Source of the DNA: Anisakis pegreffii
Taxonomy: Eukaryota > Nematoda > Chromadorea > Rhabditida > Anisakidae
Assembly (NCBI GenBank): GCA_035041965.1
Contig: JAPYMA010000682.1
Span: 147,904 to 211,903 of the forward strand
Direction of reading: 5' to 3'
DNA length: 64,000 nt
Positions 1-11,741 of this stretch are shown here, piece after piece (the first letter of the stretch is position 1; each line of letters begins with the position of its first letter). The position numbers and the translations under genes are program-made. The notes beneath the pieces were generated by a model. That model was not told the origin of the DNA, ran no database searches, and saw only the letters and a list, made by a program, of their open reading frames with translations.

Positions 1-1129
1 TGACTTGTACATTACTTCTATTTTGACTTGACTCCCAAAGCGCTCTGGAATGTGGGCTTGATATGAGATATACATAGTTACACCATCCAAACGCCGATTC
101 CCTATTTTTCAGGCAAACATGATCAAAATTTCATAGAGAAGTTGCTTATTGATGCAAGATCTGATGATATCAGTAGATCACTCTTGATCAGTAAATCATT
201 TGTCTGCTGTGTTTGCTCGTCAAATAGATCTTCATTTTTGATTTAACAATTCAGTGCTACAGTAATCATCGATTGCGAATACCTACAAGTTTAATTCAAA
301 CAAAGTGAAGGCAATCGATTGATTGGGACAAGACTGATTTTGCTGCAGGAGCATTTAAATGACAAATTGAAGGAGGATGAATGAATGAAAAAATTGGTTG
401 AATTCACTTGCGGCTACATTTCGATTGGGATAAACGATATGCACGGGTGATGCAGTGCACAGGTTGAGTAGTAGTAGCAGGTTGCTATGGTATCGAGTAA
501 TGCATCATGCTCGCATGTTGCATGAACGCGAGCAAAGTAACAATCTGATGCCACATCCCTCCTATCCAACCATCAACTCAACTTTGATAGTTCATCGGTT
601 CAATCGCATTTTAATCTCATCTTCACTAGACTCCAATCAAATTATTCGGCCAATAACACATTTCGTGGAATTGTTTTGCATTCCGTTGTAATGTTAGACG
701 CGGATGCGTATAATTCGCAGTCGACAGTTGATTGATTATCTGTATTATTTTTTCATTATCAGTTCGAATCTCTGATTTTTTATCGCTTACTGAAACTGAT
801 TTTCTCTTCTCGATCTTTAATATTGTTCCGAATTAAATCATCCAATCATCCGCATTCTGCATTATTGATGCTACGCATTAATTCATGCTATCATGACGTT
901 TCTTATCTCAAACCCTCCAATTCAATATGCTTTGTTTTCTGCTTCGAGGTTTGCAATGAATATGATGAATATTCTCTGCCCAATGCGAGAAACGTGAACG
1001 ATCAAATAAACCCAATATTTGACGTGCTGAAATTGGTGCATCAATTCGATTTCATTATCAGTTCATGAGCATTTAGTAGGTTCACTCGTTAATGTCTTCA
1101 CCACGCAAAATGTTAGAGTACAAATTAAG
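1..1129. other. intergenic, no supported gene
   Basis: Upstream flank of the FAIM gene. Short open frames exist around 455-691 and 823-1068, but their composition looks random, they lack splice context and I recognise no family in them. I see no RNA gene or repeat here. Confidence 0.6.
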
Positions 1130-1150
1130 CATATTCAGAATTTTTTGAAG
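1130..1150 (+). promoter_or_regulatory. probable spliced-leader trans-splice acceptor and 5' leader of faim
   Basis: A CATATTCAG acceptor ends at 1138, 12 nt before the ATG at 1151, and no good upstream donor is evident. In nematodes this arrangement usually marks the addition of a trans-spliced leader. That is inference: the splice signal is seen, the leader itself is not encoded here. Confidence 0.45.
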
Positions 1151-2418
1151 ATGGCTGATAATCAGGACACAGTGGCTATATGGACAGTTCCTCTGCAGAA
1201 TAAAGTGTACAAAATAGAATTCGAACATGGTACAACGACAGGCAAACGTGTCATACGGGTCGATGGGCAGGTTTGCTCATGCTTGTTGGCAAATGTTTCA
1301 TTGAAGACTCATAAGATACATAGTCGGAGAAATTTAGTGGAATCGTCTCAAGGTCTTCAGGAAGTGTTACGAAAAGACTGGATGTTCAAATTGGTCGGGA
1401 AGGAGCAATTCTCAATCGGTCAAATCAAATGCGTTATTAGTGTTGAAGCATTGGGTACATTTGCGTATGAATACAGTCTGGAGGTGAACGGGAAAACATA
1501 TGAGAAGTTCCGTGAAGAACAAAGTAAATTGCTGCAAACATGGAACGTCAACATCGGTGGAGAAGATATGCGAATTTGTCTTGGTTGGTTGAGTTTGTTC
1601 GGTTTGGTGATGCTTTAGGTTGTTGAGAAAGAGTTTATTGAATCCCAAATTGAGTCAGTTCTGTTGACTACAGGTTGGAATGAAGTTGACAACGTTTAGC
1701 AGAGAATCACAGCTCTTCAAAACCTGCCTTAACTCACTGGTAGAGAAAGAGTTCTGAACTCCATTAAAGACATCCTGGAAGCAGTAGCTGAACGTTCTGA
1801 TATCATATTTCCATTACATTCTCATTTCTGAATCCTCAAAATCATATCATTCACTTTTACTGCAGTATTGTTGCCGTCTAAATATCTCTCATGGTTCATA
1901 TCACTCTTTTCTACGAGGAGAAAACTGATGTGGCACTAGAAACAAGTTTGGTTAAGTTACTATATGAAGCACACATTTTATTATTGATTTACAGAGAAGG
2001 GCACAATGGACATTTGGGTGAATGGACAAAAGATGGATACTGCGGTAAGTTCCTAGCAAAATTATCAGTGATGAGTTCCTTTTAACGTTTTCTTCTTTTC
2101 TGATGGTAATTGTTAGTCAAGTTTTCGTCAAATACTTTGGCCTTCCAAGCAATTGATCACACTGAGAAACTCTTCTCATGAAACTGGCCAGATCTGACAT
2201 GAACTTGAAAATTCTTGAGATGATCGAATGAGCATTGAATTAGAAATAGAAAAATACGAAAATTTCAGGGCGAATTCGTGGAGGATGGAACAGAGACGCA
2301 TTTCGAGATCGGGAACAGCTCTTGTTACGTGAAGGCATCGAGCAGTGGCAAGAAGAAAGTTGGTGTGATACATCGTCTTTACGTCAACGGTAACGAAGTG
2401 CCTCCAGCCGAACAATGA
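1151..2418 (+). CDS. faim: FAIM (Fas apoptotic inhibitory molecule) homologue, complete
   Basis: Four exons: 1151-1270, 1361-1583, 1995-2044 and 2269-2418. They join in phase to 180 aa, essentially the length of the short vertebrate FAIM. The product follows the family from end to end: an AIWTVPLQNKVYKIEFEHG start, the block GTTTGKRV, then KDWMFKLVGKE, the FAYEYSLEVNGK strand, MDIWVNGQ and the C-terminal GEFVEDGTETHFEIG. FAIM is a soluble all-beta cytosolic protein; in mammals it protects against death-receptor apoptosis and protein aggregation. Its nematode role is not known to me. The start is the ATG 12 nt after a good acceptor; the upstream in-frame TTG at 1145 lies inside the leader and is not needed. 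Intron 1 (90 nt, donor GTTTGC) is a multiple of three and has no stop, so its retention would give a 30-residue insertion. No typical polyadenylation signal was found close downstream. Confidence 0.93.
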
Positions 2419-4262
2419 AAACCGTTTCACTCGTCGAAATCTTTTAAGCATCTCTGGAAAGCCTTCCAAAGCGATCACTGTCATTTCACTAATTGTTGCA
2501 GATTTCGCTAAAATTGATCCACAAATGCGCGCAATCGGCATTACCGAGTTTTGCCGCAGGCTGACTCAAACTCACGATTGAGTTCAGGCTCAACATATTG
2601 TTGGTGTCTGATACAGACAGGATTTTAGGGATGAAATTCGGTTGAGCAGAGAATTTGAGCCAGCATTTTCTCATAAGTCAACATGATAGCAATTATAACT
2701 AATGTCAACGTGGTCTTGTGTCACAACGAAGTGTAATTAATATGTCCCACCGCCATCAGAGGATGCATTCTCTAAACTGTATCTTAAAATTCTGAAATAA
2801 GTGCTGCCGTTTATATTGCCGTACTTTGTTGCTTGGCTAACATTCAAGACGATTCTCAAGAATATGAGATTCTGGCAAATGTAACTGTGTTGCTCACGAG
2901 AGTGTTTTGTAGACTGCATTTTGAAAAGTAATGATCTGTCGGTCAACTTCTTTCGTGATCCAGATTGCCTTCTATACGTCACTGAATTATTCCGTTGTTC
3001 TGTTCGACTGTCTAGAACTTACATTGGATAAGGAAAACGAGCTGAAGTCGCTCCGAATACGTGCTGAGTCTAAGATTCGAATGGTCTCTTCGAGAAATTT
3101 CCACAGACGAAAGAATATGCGTATTCTAATCACTAACAGTATACGTATAGTGATTCAGTCAATTGTAAAATCGAATGCGATATGATCATTTGAACAAATG
3201 AACGACGCTTAGTTACAGTCGTTGTGTTGAATTGATATTTTGGACGTATAAAAAGTTTCATTGCTCGATCAAGAATGTATTCGTGTGACTTTATCACCGT
3301 GGACGGTTGACAGCAAAGAACAAGATTACAAAATGCACGAATGGTAGGAATTTTATTGATCTCATGATAAAATTTTTGCTGACAGTTCATGAGAACATTC
3401 CATCAGCAAATACCAAAAAACGTTAAGACGTTTAAGATCAATCGTACATTAATAATACGGTCTAATATGGATTTTTCAAATAAAGAAAGAGTCCAAAGTG
3501 ATTGAGGAAATCGTACACACCGTCTGAAATGTTTCAAAACTATGTTCCAGAATAAAGTTGGGAATGGGAGCGTTTTTAAAAATCGCTACATACCGTACAC
3601 ATAAGCGGCGGCCACCGACAAAGCAAGTACTGAGCGCTGGCCAGTTTAGTTCAATGACCATTGAAATTCTGTTCTTGGTGGCCACCGAATCAGTGGCAAG
3701 CAATCAACAGTGGCAAAAGATGCCTGCTGGTCAGTGGTACCGATTGGTCGGCCACTTTTACCTTCGTTCGGTGATCATCGAGCAGGATGATCAGCTCATT
3801 GGTCGATAGATCCCAGAAATCATTCTGTGGCCATCAAGCGGAATTCGAGGACCACAATCCAACATTTCTCCCAAGCGTGATGTGCTGGAATCAATTATCG
3901 CCTCGATAGCTAGTTAAATTGATTAAAAACGGTCAATAGTTGACCAAATCGCACGGAAGAGATACATTCTGCTGTTTGAAGACCTTCGTTTGCGGAAGCA
4001 TTTCATTTTGCTTGATCGATGCTTGATGTTGCATTTTTTGATTACTTCAAATAACGAGTGAAATTACACAATTAGAAGTCTCGAGTCAGCATACATTCCG
4101 AAGTTCGTTGAGATGTTGTGGCTGATCAGAAATTCATGGCAATTCAGGATTTTAGTCTAAAAATCTCTACCTATTTAGGCATCTCTTCTGCTTTGCAGAG
4201 TCCATCAACACTGATTCACATCTGTAATGCTACATAAGCAATGCCATTTACATGAGCTACGC
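2419..4262. other. intergenic, no supported gene
   Basis: No gene is supported. A short frame at 3558-3809 on the plus strand, and its complement, lie in a slightly GC-richer patch with several GGCCAC-type motifs. It matches no family I know and may be chance or an old repeat. Confidence 0.5.
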
Positions 4263-4307
4263 TTTTTACATTACATTTTTACTTTTACATTACATTTTAC
4301 ATTACAA
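4263..4307. repeat. degenerate TTTTACATTAC tandem repeat
   Basis: Four to five imperfect copies of a motif close to TTTTACATTAC run head to tail. This is a short minisatellite in the upstream region of lectin gene A, with no sign of coding function. Confidence 0.8.
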
Positions 4308-4554
4308 TTGAAACTGGAGTTAAAAGTTGATCGTTGATAATTTTATCGCTTGCTTTCTGGACTTCTCACTTGGTAGATATTTGATTGAAATAAAAACGTA
4401 ATACCAAACTGAGTCATCGAAATACCAAACTCGACTGTTGAACGTGCAATCGAGAATGAATTTCAGTGGCAACTGTAAAATTATACGCGATATAATATGC
4501 ATATATTTGTTCACCAAAAGTTATGGTATGATTTGACGTCGCAGTTATTCACAG

Positions 4555-4564
4555 TCTTATCAGT
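4555..4564 (+). promoter_or_regulatory. extended GATA site upstream of lectin gene A
   Basis: TCTTATCAGT is the exact reverse complement of ACTGATAAGA, the extended GATA element bound by the intestinal factor ELT-2 in C. elegans. It lies 265 bp upstream of the gene A start. The same ten bases occur upstream of gene B. Function is inferred from the C. elegans literature. Confidence 0.5.
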
Positions 4565-4771
4565 TGACACCAAACGCATAAAAATGACAATAAAATATAA
4601 TTCATAATCTACGCCGAGCATTCTGTGGTTTGCTAACAAACTTTGCTGATTTTTTCTCATTAAAAAATTTTAAGAGTCGTATCAAAGTATAAGGTATGAG
4701 CAAGACTGGAAAAAATCATCACTTGACATAATCTCACGTGATACCTTATTGTAAAAAAATCAATCTGACAC

Positions 4772-4778
4772 TATAAAA
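4772..4778 (+). promoter_or_regulatory. TATA box of lectin gene A
   Basis: TATAAAA stands 51 bp before the ATG at 4829, a normal spacing for a short 5' UTR. A splice-acceptor-like TTCTGCAG also sits directly before the start codon, so trans-splicing cannot be excluded. Confidence 0.55.
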
Positions 4779-4828
4779 GACAGCCACAAATTTGAAAACA
4801 GTATTCTACACTTCAAACGTTCTGCAGA

Positions 4829-7800
4829 ATGCGTGCTTACTTCCAGTTATTGGGCTTGTTCGCCCTTTCACTTGGACTTTCGGGTAAGCACTCTTAGATC
4901 ATCATGACGAGTTTCACTCTTTCATGACCGTTGTTTTAGTCAGAAACGTCACAAGAGTGTGTTTCGGTTACGGTAAATGTTACCACATCTGAAATGCATC
5001 AAACTGCGCAACATTCTCACTTCAAGATCAATCGCCAGTAGAACGGCATTGTTTTCTTAGGAATTTTATCATTTTCTGTAAAAATCACAGTGATCTGCAG
5101 AATTTCATCGCAATCGAACGTAATTTTCAGTCACACTTGGTGACCGCGAGTGCGAATGTGACTACAAAAGAACATGGCTGGATATTGTGATTGTAGTTGA
5201 TTCATCGAAGGAAATGAACGTACAAGATTTCTATGCTGTAAGTTCAACTCAAAAACCTAGTTCCGTTAAAAAAATAAATTCTAAAACATTTTCAATGGGG
5301 ATCGATAAATGTTGGAATGCAGCAGCATGGGCTTCCATTCTGATGATAGCCAGTGTCCAGAAGCTAAAACATTTTACATTCACTAGCGTATTTAAGCGGT
5401 ACTATTTGGCTTCAGTTGAAATTACATTGATTGAGTAATCTTATGTAGCATCAGTAAGGTGAAGGTAAGACTATCCACGTGTCAATTCAGGTAAGGAATT
5501 TCGCCGCAGCGGTGGCTAAACAAGTTAATATCAGCCAAGAGACTGGTGCTTATTCAAGAATTGGTTTCATCAATGGTGGTGTGGAGGTGAGTTTGGAGCT
5601 TTGTTGGATTGACCGCCATATTCAAACATTCAAAACACTTTTTTGCTCCGCAGCAAATTGATTTCATAACAGAAAATGTTTTTATACACACACCCTGCAC
5701 TTGGGAACATCTGATGGATCTTTGTATCAAAAATTAAAAAATTCCAATGGATAAAGTTTCACTGCTCTTCACAAAAACAAATTTTCAGGCAGAGGTTGTT
5801 GCCGATCTCACAACATTCAAAAGTAGCATTGAAGCAGCTAATGCCATCCATAATATCAAATATATGAACGCCAACAACTTCAACCTTAGGAAGTATGTCT
5901 CAACCGTTTCTAAGACTAATTGATTTTACCGATATCACTAGTAAAGATCCAGAAAGTGTAATAATTCATTTAGTAATTGAACAAACTCAGTGCAGAATTA
6001 TTCAAGCTGTCTACACGATAAATTCAGATCCTTGCTGGCAGCAGCGAATATGGTAGAAAAGGCGTACAAACAGAGACCGAATGTCAAGAAACTCGTCATC
6101 GTATTCTCAGGTAAATCGGAAGACTGCGTATACCAAGGGTAAGTACTTATTATATTCGGGGCAGTTGCATTATATCAGCAAGCATAAAACAACGATCTAA
6201 TTTGTACGGTGATAAAACCTGTGTCCATATCACGTTTTGATGGAAGAGTTTCAATAATTGCAGCAAGTTCCAAATGAAGATGGTGAAACCCGAAGAAGAC
6301 GAGAACCCATGTCGTATCGCGTCGCACATAAAGGAGAATGGAGGCGTCGTCATGACTGTTGGACTGAAATACGATGGTGAAAACACATTCCCACATATGA
6401 AATTCGCAAGTGACTGCTACAAACTAGACTTCGATGATCAATTCGCACCACACTTCCTGCGTAAACTCTGCGATGGTGAGTTGTCGATGCGCATAAACTT
6501 GAACAACTCATTTAATCAATATATTCATTTCAGTGATTCATAGTTTGGTATTTTATATTTTCATTGCCAATAAATACTCAAGTCTAGTACGAGTTTTTTG
6601 ACGTATCATTTATAGTTCGATTAGCGGAAGATATGAAATTTGCAAACTTTTCATTGAGAATCATTACCGTGCACAATTCTTTCGCAAACTTTTAAGTTGT
6701 TCAAACGTGAAAGATTATGGTAACATCATCAAATTGATGGAGTCTTAACGACTTCCTTCTCAAAGCGCCTTTCCGAGATGACTCTCAAAATTTTCAGCTA
6801 ACTGCTTCTGTAATGCGCCATTTGTGCAATTCACAGACCCCAAAGACAAATGTCACAAATTCGGTGAATGCGTCTATCAGCAAGGTCAACCACTTGCATA
6901 TGAAACTGCTAGTGAAACATGTGTTGACTACGAAACTAAAGTGACCGAGATACTCAGTCCGCAAAAGGATGCATTCCTGAAGGGTAAGTGAATTGATTTG
7001 TGATTTTGAATAGTTTCTGATTCAGCATATATTTGCATTTAGATTGGCAGTAATTAAAATATTGTAAGTGGCTGGGAAGGATTCGTCAAGAGTCAATAAG
7101 ATCATTTCGAAATTTTCGGTAGTCCTTGGAGAAATGACTGAAAATGATTGCATAGAATTGATTCGAACGTTTCATATCAGCTACTTGTTCAGATTTGGCT
7201 GGTACATATGGTTATCACAGTCTTTGGCTCGGAGCAACTGGTGTAGATGGCCATTACACTTGGACTATTAGCGGAAATCCGGTCAGTGCATTTAATTGAC
7301 GCTTGAATCATGCGACTGTTCTTATTGATGATTAAGAACTTTTTGGAGATCAAATAATAAAAATCACTCATTACCTCATAGGGCGTGTGCTTCTGCGGAG
7401 AATCCCACTCATGTAACCTATCTTGATTATCGTACTTCGCCATTCCCGTAATTGACACCAATTACATATTCAGCAGATGTAAATTGATCGCAGTTCAAGT
7501 TTTTAACTGTTGAATGAAATTTTCACAGGTAAGTGGCTATCAGCCATGGGCACAAGGTCAACCGAATGTTCATGATGGAAACTGTGCCTACGAAGATGTC
7601 GACAGTGGCAAATGGAGCGCAGCTAAATGTGACAACATCGACGTTGCTCATTACTACTCATGTCAAAAAATTTCATGTAAGTAGCTTGAACTGAATTGCT
7701 ATCATCTTATTAAGAACCTGTTCATCATTTCCTCTTTAATGACCTGAGATAAACAATTTCATGAATGAAGGTTTTTAGAAATTCATGTAGGTTTATGCTA

Positions 7801-7905
7801 TCGCCTGGAAGTACTTTAATCAGTTATCGCTAATCGTATGAAAATCGTAATTGCTTTCCAGGTGACACGAACAACTACTGCAATATGCCAATTATTCAAC
7901 ATTAA
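4829..7905 (+). CDS. secreted VWA + C-type lectin protein A (one VWA domain)
   Basis: Ten exons: 4829-4883, 5131-5237, 5491-5586, 5789-5892, 6028-6138, 6264-6475, 6798-6983, 7193-7281, 7529-7676 and 7862-7905, all joining in phase to 383 aa. Residues 1-18 form a signal peptide. A VWA-like domain spans about 28-228, opening with CECDY, TWLDIVIVVD and SSKEM. Its metal-site motif DxSxS is degenerate (D-S-S-K-E). A C-type lectin domain spans about 229-372. It has the lead-in ANCFCN, a QPN motif in the carbohydrate loop and the four core cysteines (SETC, GNC, AKC, YSC), followed by a short tail with two more cysteines. This layout is typical of nematode clec genes, often gut-expressed and pathogen-responsive. 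The sugar ligand cannot be predicted. It is the single-VWA member of a local cluster of three, next to an extended GATA site. Confidence 0.9.
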
Positions 7906-8139
7906 GTGATTACTGAATTGACCGGTGATATATGCAGAAAAGAACATTCTTGATGGGAAGAGATGGTTGAAATTTTGATGATTTCCTTTTGAATATTTGA
8001 GATCATGTTGAATAAGACCAAAAAATTTTTAACAAAGTGAAAATGTAAATTATATCTGCTAAGAGAAGGGGTATCTATAATTCAAATCTGCATATTCCGC
8101 TGAATGTTTTGCTGTACTATCTAATCATTAATACTTCTC

Positions 8140-8145
8140 AATAAA
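8140..8145 (+). terminator. polyadenylation signal of lectin gene A
   Basis: AATAAA lies 235 bp downstream of the gene A stop in AT-rich sequence. It is the first canonical signal I found on this strand after the gene. Confidence 0.45.
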
Positions 8146-11100
8146 CATCATTTATCAAATCATCACTGTTTCTACTTACCAATCACACTTCACTGCAAGC
8201 GATAATCATACCATCTGATCACATAAGGTCGATGATAACAATGCGCTCGCTATGCATTCGGCAAATAGTGATGCACAAGGAACGTAGTGTATGTAATGAT
8301 AATTGTCAGTCTTGTGAAAAAGATTCATTCACACTTGAAATTGGTGTATTTTGCGGAGTTTTGGAGACACCGTCCTTGTTTCTTCGTCTCCATCCTCGAC
8401 AGTTTTGAGGGCGGCTACATTTTCAGGGGCTGCAAAATTTATCACCTGACCTTCATCTTCCCCGACTTTTCGGGAACTCTTCGTTCCCGAAAATTTTTCG
8501 GTGAATTCCACGAACATTTCCTGAAAATTAATGCAGTCAGATAAAAACGGCAAAAACGTGAAGTTGAAGCGATTTCACCAATGATTTTAAATTGTGGAAA
8601 AGTAGAAAAATGTTCACTGTTCGACCACAAGACATTTCTAAGACACAGTTGATATCAGTGAAGTGATTTGAACCGAAAACACATCAGTTGAATGAAATGA
8701 CCAAAGTTTTCAGAGATTTATCAAATCACAAAAAATATCTTCTGAACACATAAGAATGAATTCTGGATGCTCAAAATCAGTAGATCGAATAAATGTTTCT
8801 TGCATGCTTGATACAAACTAAAAAGCTGTGCCATTATAACACTTTTGTTGATGTCGTCCTTACTCAGATTTCCGTTCAATTAAATAGCCATCATCAAGGT
8901 TATTCTCATGTGTGGATTGACGCTCATTATGAATTACTCTTTGAATCTTTTTCTCATCCACCCCATTCCTCAATATTATAAATTTGTTTGTTTGGTAGAA
9001 AAACGATCTGTTTAGCGACAAGGCAAACGATTTTTAATACTATTTATCATATCCCAAGAGTAAAATGCTTTCATTCTCAACCGTCAAGTCAACGTTCTCA
9101 CTGGAATCTTTCCGCTTTTTCAATCTTTGCATAACATAGCCAACTTGGCTCAGCATCCTTCTCAGCCTGAGGTTCATGTCTAAATTCTTATTCATTTTTG
9201 ACGATGCATTCCGCAGCCATTGTAAAATAAGCTAGCTGGTGAGGCAAGAGCTGTGTATATGCTTTACAATAATGAACAACTACGTGATAATTTCGTTGAA
9301 TAATGAATAACCAATTGCAAAATCAAATGATGGAGCGTAGCTTATATGAGCTAATCAAAGATTTATATCTGCTGGAATAAGGCTCATCTCAATACAATAT
9401 CATGCTTGATAGGTATACACTTATGGCGACGGCATAGTTTTCATGGATTCGAAATTTTGATTGACAGCGAACAACGAGGATAGAAGAAAAGAACAAATCA
9501 TTTGCACACATACAGTACGATTTGCTAAAGTGTATAATTGCATCATAATATGTTTAAGTGTTTGTGCACTGCAAAAAATGCAGAACATTTGAACAATGAA
9601 CTCGCTTATTTTTTGGATGAGTATAATCATTTTTAGCATACTCAACCATAATCAGCAGCATACGATTCATGTGATCAGCGATGACGATATAGCGAGCAAT
9701 CATGATTTGATATTTTTTGCTGCAATTTATGATCATCAAAAGGAACCACCGTATTCATTCAAAACGCTCGATCACACACCACAAAACTATTCAAGCGTCA
9801 ATAAACAAGACGTAAAAACGCATTCTTATCAGCTCATTTTTATTCCGTAACACAAATTAACAGCGAGATGACTAACACTGCTATGAAAAGAATCAAAAAT
9901 TTATTTCCAAAATCGATCAGTTTATCAATAAAATATAAAATTATTTGCTTAGTGATCGATAGAACTCTGCTCCTTGCTAAATTAAATATTGTATTGCTGT
10001 TTTTCCTTACACATTTACACATAATCAGTTTTCAATTCTTCACAAGTAAATGAAATTGAAGAGTTATTTGAAAATTTTCTTAGTAATTACAGTTTACATA
10101 GAACAACACAGGTAAAAGCAGGTGAACACCGATGTGTTGTAGCTCTATTTGAAATGATCACCTCATAAACATGTTCTCTAGACATGATATAAACTTTTGT
10201 GTCTATCCGAGAATATGCGACAATAATCTAAGAGTGCAGGAAATTAAAACTGCGAAAATAGGAAGCAGATCTTTGAATGCAACAAGTAATGAAAGTTAGC
10301 TTCTCGAAAAATTTGGAATTGTCAGAAAGCAAGGAATGAAATCAAATTAGTCTCTGCTCTGCGCGAATTTGCTATTGATTTCTGATTTGCTTAGTATTAA
10401 GAAGTATACTGAAGGCATTCGTTGACTGCTTCGCATACTCATTCAGATTCATCAGTTCAAGGAACACAGTCGCAAGAAGTACAAGATGCGATAATAGATC
10501 GAGTTTTCGAAAGAATGCTATAAAGGTTGGGGATAAAGTACCCGGGTCAAGATTGCGAAGCTTCAATTAACAATTACAAACAGCACTAACAATCATGCCT
10601 GATTTCATAAAATAATACTGCTGACACATATAATTTCCCGCATCATCATGATTCCATCTGAAATTCATAGAGATAAGTTGTGAAATTCCAATGATTCACG
10701 AACTGAATGTTCACCCTCCCAACTGTCCTGTTCCCTTCTGTTCTCCACCTTCCTATTTTAAAATCCGTTCTATTCCATTGTGTTCCGATCTATTTTATTC
10801 TGTGCGTCCTTTTTCAGAAATGTTCTATCCTATTTCTTGGAATAGAACACGAATAGAAAATTTCGACTGGAATAGAAACATTACTAATACGAATGAGAAC
10901 TTGCATATCATAAATGAATGTTTGGTGTCTTGCATAAACATTTATCGAAGTTGCATAAACATTTATCGCTTATTATTATTGTCGTTTTACCTTTCTCTTC
11001 ATTACCGACCATTTGCTTGATGCAGTAGATTCTCACACATACCTTATTCTCACTTGTCCCCAATCTTCAGCCGTTTCATTTACATCGAATCTGTGTTCAT

Positions 11101-11406
11101 TCGTTCGTAAGCCTTGACCGCAATGTTGTGAAGTCTGATCACCTGTTCGATGAATATCGCATTGTATGTTCACTGAATGTGTCTTGAAATCATCAAGTAT
11201 AGCAGTGATAGAGAGTAATAATGACTATAATAAATATTTGCATTTGTTGAGTGATCAAATATTATTTCATAGAATATTAAGCTGACATTTTGTGCGTTAT
11301 CAGCAGCATTATTAATTGCTTTTTTGGACCAATAAAATGTCATATGATGGAATCGAATGTATTCGCAAATAATTTTCATCGTTTTTTGCGTCTATAATGT
11401 TCTCGT
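8146..11406. other. intergenic between lectin genes A and B
   Basis: No confident gene. Around 8329-8553 the minus strand has a coding-looking frame described in the findings. A 19-bp direct repeat built on GCATAAACATTTATCG occurs twice near 10932-10969. The stretch 10740-10880 contains several TTCTATTCC / GGAATAGAA motifs in inverted orientation, perhaps an old repeat. The rest is AT-rich DNA without recognisable structure. Confidence 0.5.
8467..8493. repeat. perfect 11-bp inverted repeat (hairpin)
   Basis: TTTTCGGGAAC (8467-8477), a 5-nt loop, then GTTCCCGAAAA (8483-8493). The arms are perfect complements. It could form a stem in RNA or mark an old repeat. On the minus strand it lies inside a coding-looking frame (8329-8553). 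Confidence 0.75.
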
Positions 11407-11423
11407 TCTTATCAGTTATAAAA
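11407..11423 (+). promoter_or_regulatory. extended GATA site directly abutting a TATA box, upstream of lectin gene B
   Basis: TCTTATCAGT (11407-11416; ACTGATAAGA on the other strand) is followed at once by TATAAAA (11417-11423). Both lie about 320 bp before the gene B start, which would imply a long 5' UTR or a trans-spliced leader. The same GATA decamer precedes gene A. Gut expression is an inference. Confidence 0.5.
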
Positions 11424-11741
11424 CTGTTTTTTTGCGAAAATGCTTTCTCAAAAGCATTTTAAAGGACTCATCGCAATTTTTATCGTCGCATGATGAGCAG
11501 AAATGAACGGTTTTAGTGCAGAATTCATCCTTTATGAACTGATGCTGAACAACATAAAATTGTTTATCAGCGATAATAATTTTCCTTGTAATTTGTGGAA
11601 TCTGCAAACAAACTTTGATCATTTGGTCAAATGATTCCTTTCTGTTCTTAATTGTTTGTTTGCAATAATGCTTGAGTACCGTATGAAACAATACTTAAGG
11701 AAGTAGATGCGATGCAATGGTATGATTCAATCAGCGGTCTC

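Noticed and set aside
3558..3809. 83-codon plus-strand frame
   Set aside because: No family match and an equally open complement; no plausible splice sites or promoter.
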